A DNA stretch of 5,869 nucleotides, taken from Bacteroidota bacterium. GTDB lineage: Bacteria; Bacteroidota; Rhodothermia; Balneolales; HLUCCA01. Both the position numbers and the translations under genes were made by a program. The stretch is taken from positions 1 to 5,869 of the forward strand of contig DLXM01000013.1 in assembly GCA_003448835.1 (NCBI GenBank), in the 5' to 3' direction. The notes beneath the pieces are model-generated. The model saw only the letters and a program-made list of their open reading frames with translations, made no database searches and was not told the DNA's origin. Shown one piece after another: positions 5,828 to 5,869 of this stretch. The first letter of the stretch is position 1. Every line of letters begins with the position of its first letter.

Positions 5828-5869
5828 TTACATTTTTGAAAACACCTTTTTCAACATATAATCCAAACC
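5828..5869 (-). CDS. Possible 3' end of a minus-strand gene entering from the right (13 codons)
   Basis: From the window edge one minus-strand frame reads GLDYMLKKVFSKM and then TAA at 5830-5828. The lysine-rich, amphipathic tail looks like a protein C-terminus, but 13 codons are far too few to be sure. Another minus frame is also open from the edge to a TGA at 5771-5769, with a less protein-like hydrophobic composition. Offered only as a hint that the neighbouring gene may be co-directional. Confidence 0.2.
   Translation of the reverse strand, partial: GLDYMLKKVFSKM

Larger units (their letters stand above)
5504..5869. other. AT-rich non-coding region upstream of the ccm operon
   Basis: About 366 nt without a convincing gene. 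It is clearly richer in A and T than the neighbouring genes. It holds a candidate -7 promoter element for ccmC, a LacI-type palindrome, a 9-nt direct repeat, a 16-bp perfect AT palindrome, a 13-bp palindrome containing TTGACA, and a 7-bp inverted repeat (5836-5842 with 5848-5854). No tRNA or recognisable riboswitch was seen. On the minus strand a run of seven T (5785-5791) follows only a weak stem, so it is not a good terminator. Only very short reading frames occur. The right edge may hold the end of another minus-strand gene. Confidence 0.7.

Noticed and set aside
5836..5854. 7-bp inverted repeat TTGAAAA/TTTTCAA as a terminator
   Set aside because: The stem is nearly all A-T with only one G-C pair, and neither strand has a T-run right after it.
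5504..5869. CRISPR array, tRNA, insertion sequence or toxin-antitoxin pair in the intergenic region
   Set aside because: No regularly spaced repeats, cloverleaf, transposase remnant or paired small genes could be seen.

Overview
All the genes seen are on the minus strand, so the region reads from right to left. The sequence is moderately AT-rich. Start sites mostly lack strong Shine-Dalgarno sequences, there is a TAnnTTTG-type -7 element, and a DUF5683-type protein and a long CcmF are present. Together these suggest the Bacteroidota / Rhodothermota / Balneolota group, probably an aerobic or facultatively respiring, possibly marine, bacterium. This placement is inferred from gene content and was not tested by a search.

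Layout in transcription order: about 366 bp of very AT-rich non-coding DNA with palindromes and a candidate promoter (5504-5869); ccmC (5503-4835, TTG start); ccmD-like (4838-4584); ccmE (4579-4178); ccmF (4174-1640); a DUF5683-type exported/membrane protein (1647-919); truA (922-182, TTG start); and the first 50 codons of a Gfo/Idh/MocA-type oxidoreductase (150 down to 1, cut by the window edge). From ccmC to truA the genes overlap by 4-8 nt or are 3-4 nt apart, which is the layout of one translationally coupled operon.

The core is a cytochrome c maturation (System I) cluster. CcmC would load haem onto the periplasmic chaperone CcmE with the help of CcmD, and CcmF would take haem from CcmE and attach it to apocytochrome c. 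The set is partial: no ccmA, ccmB, ccmG or ccmH lies in the window. It also differs from the proteobacterial type. CcmE has Cys116 in a CxxxY motif where the classical protein has the haem-binding His of HxxxY. The WWD motif of CcmC is degenerate (Trp-Asp replaced by Phe-Ala-Glu). CcmF is 844 residues, with roughly 180 extra residues in its last periplasmic region. The CxxxY form of CcmE is already known from other lineages, so this is best read as a variant System I rather than a new system. The less described points are the CcmE and CcmC changes occurring together, the enlarged CcmF domain, and the attached DUF5683 gene.
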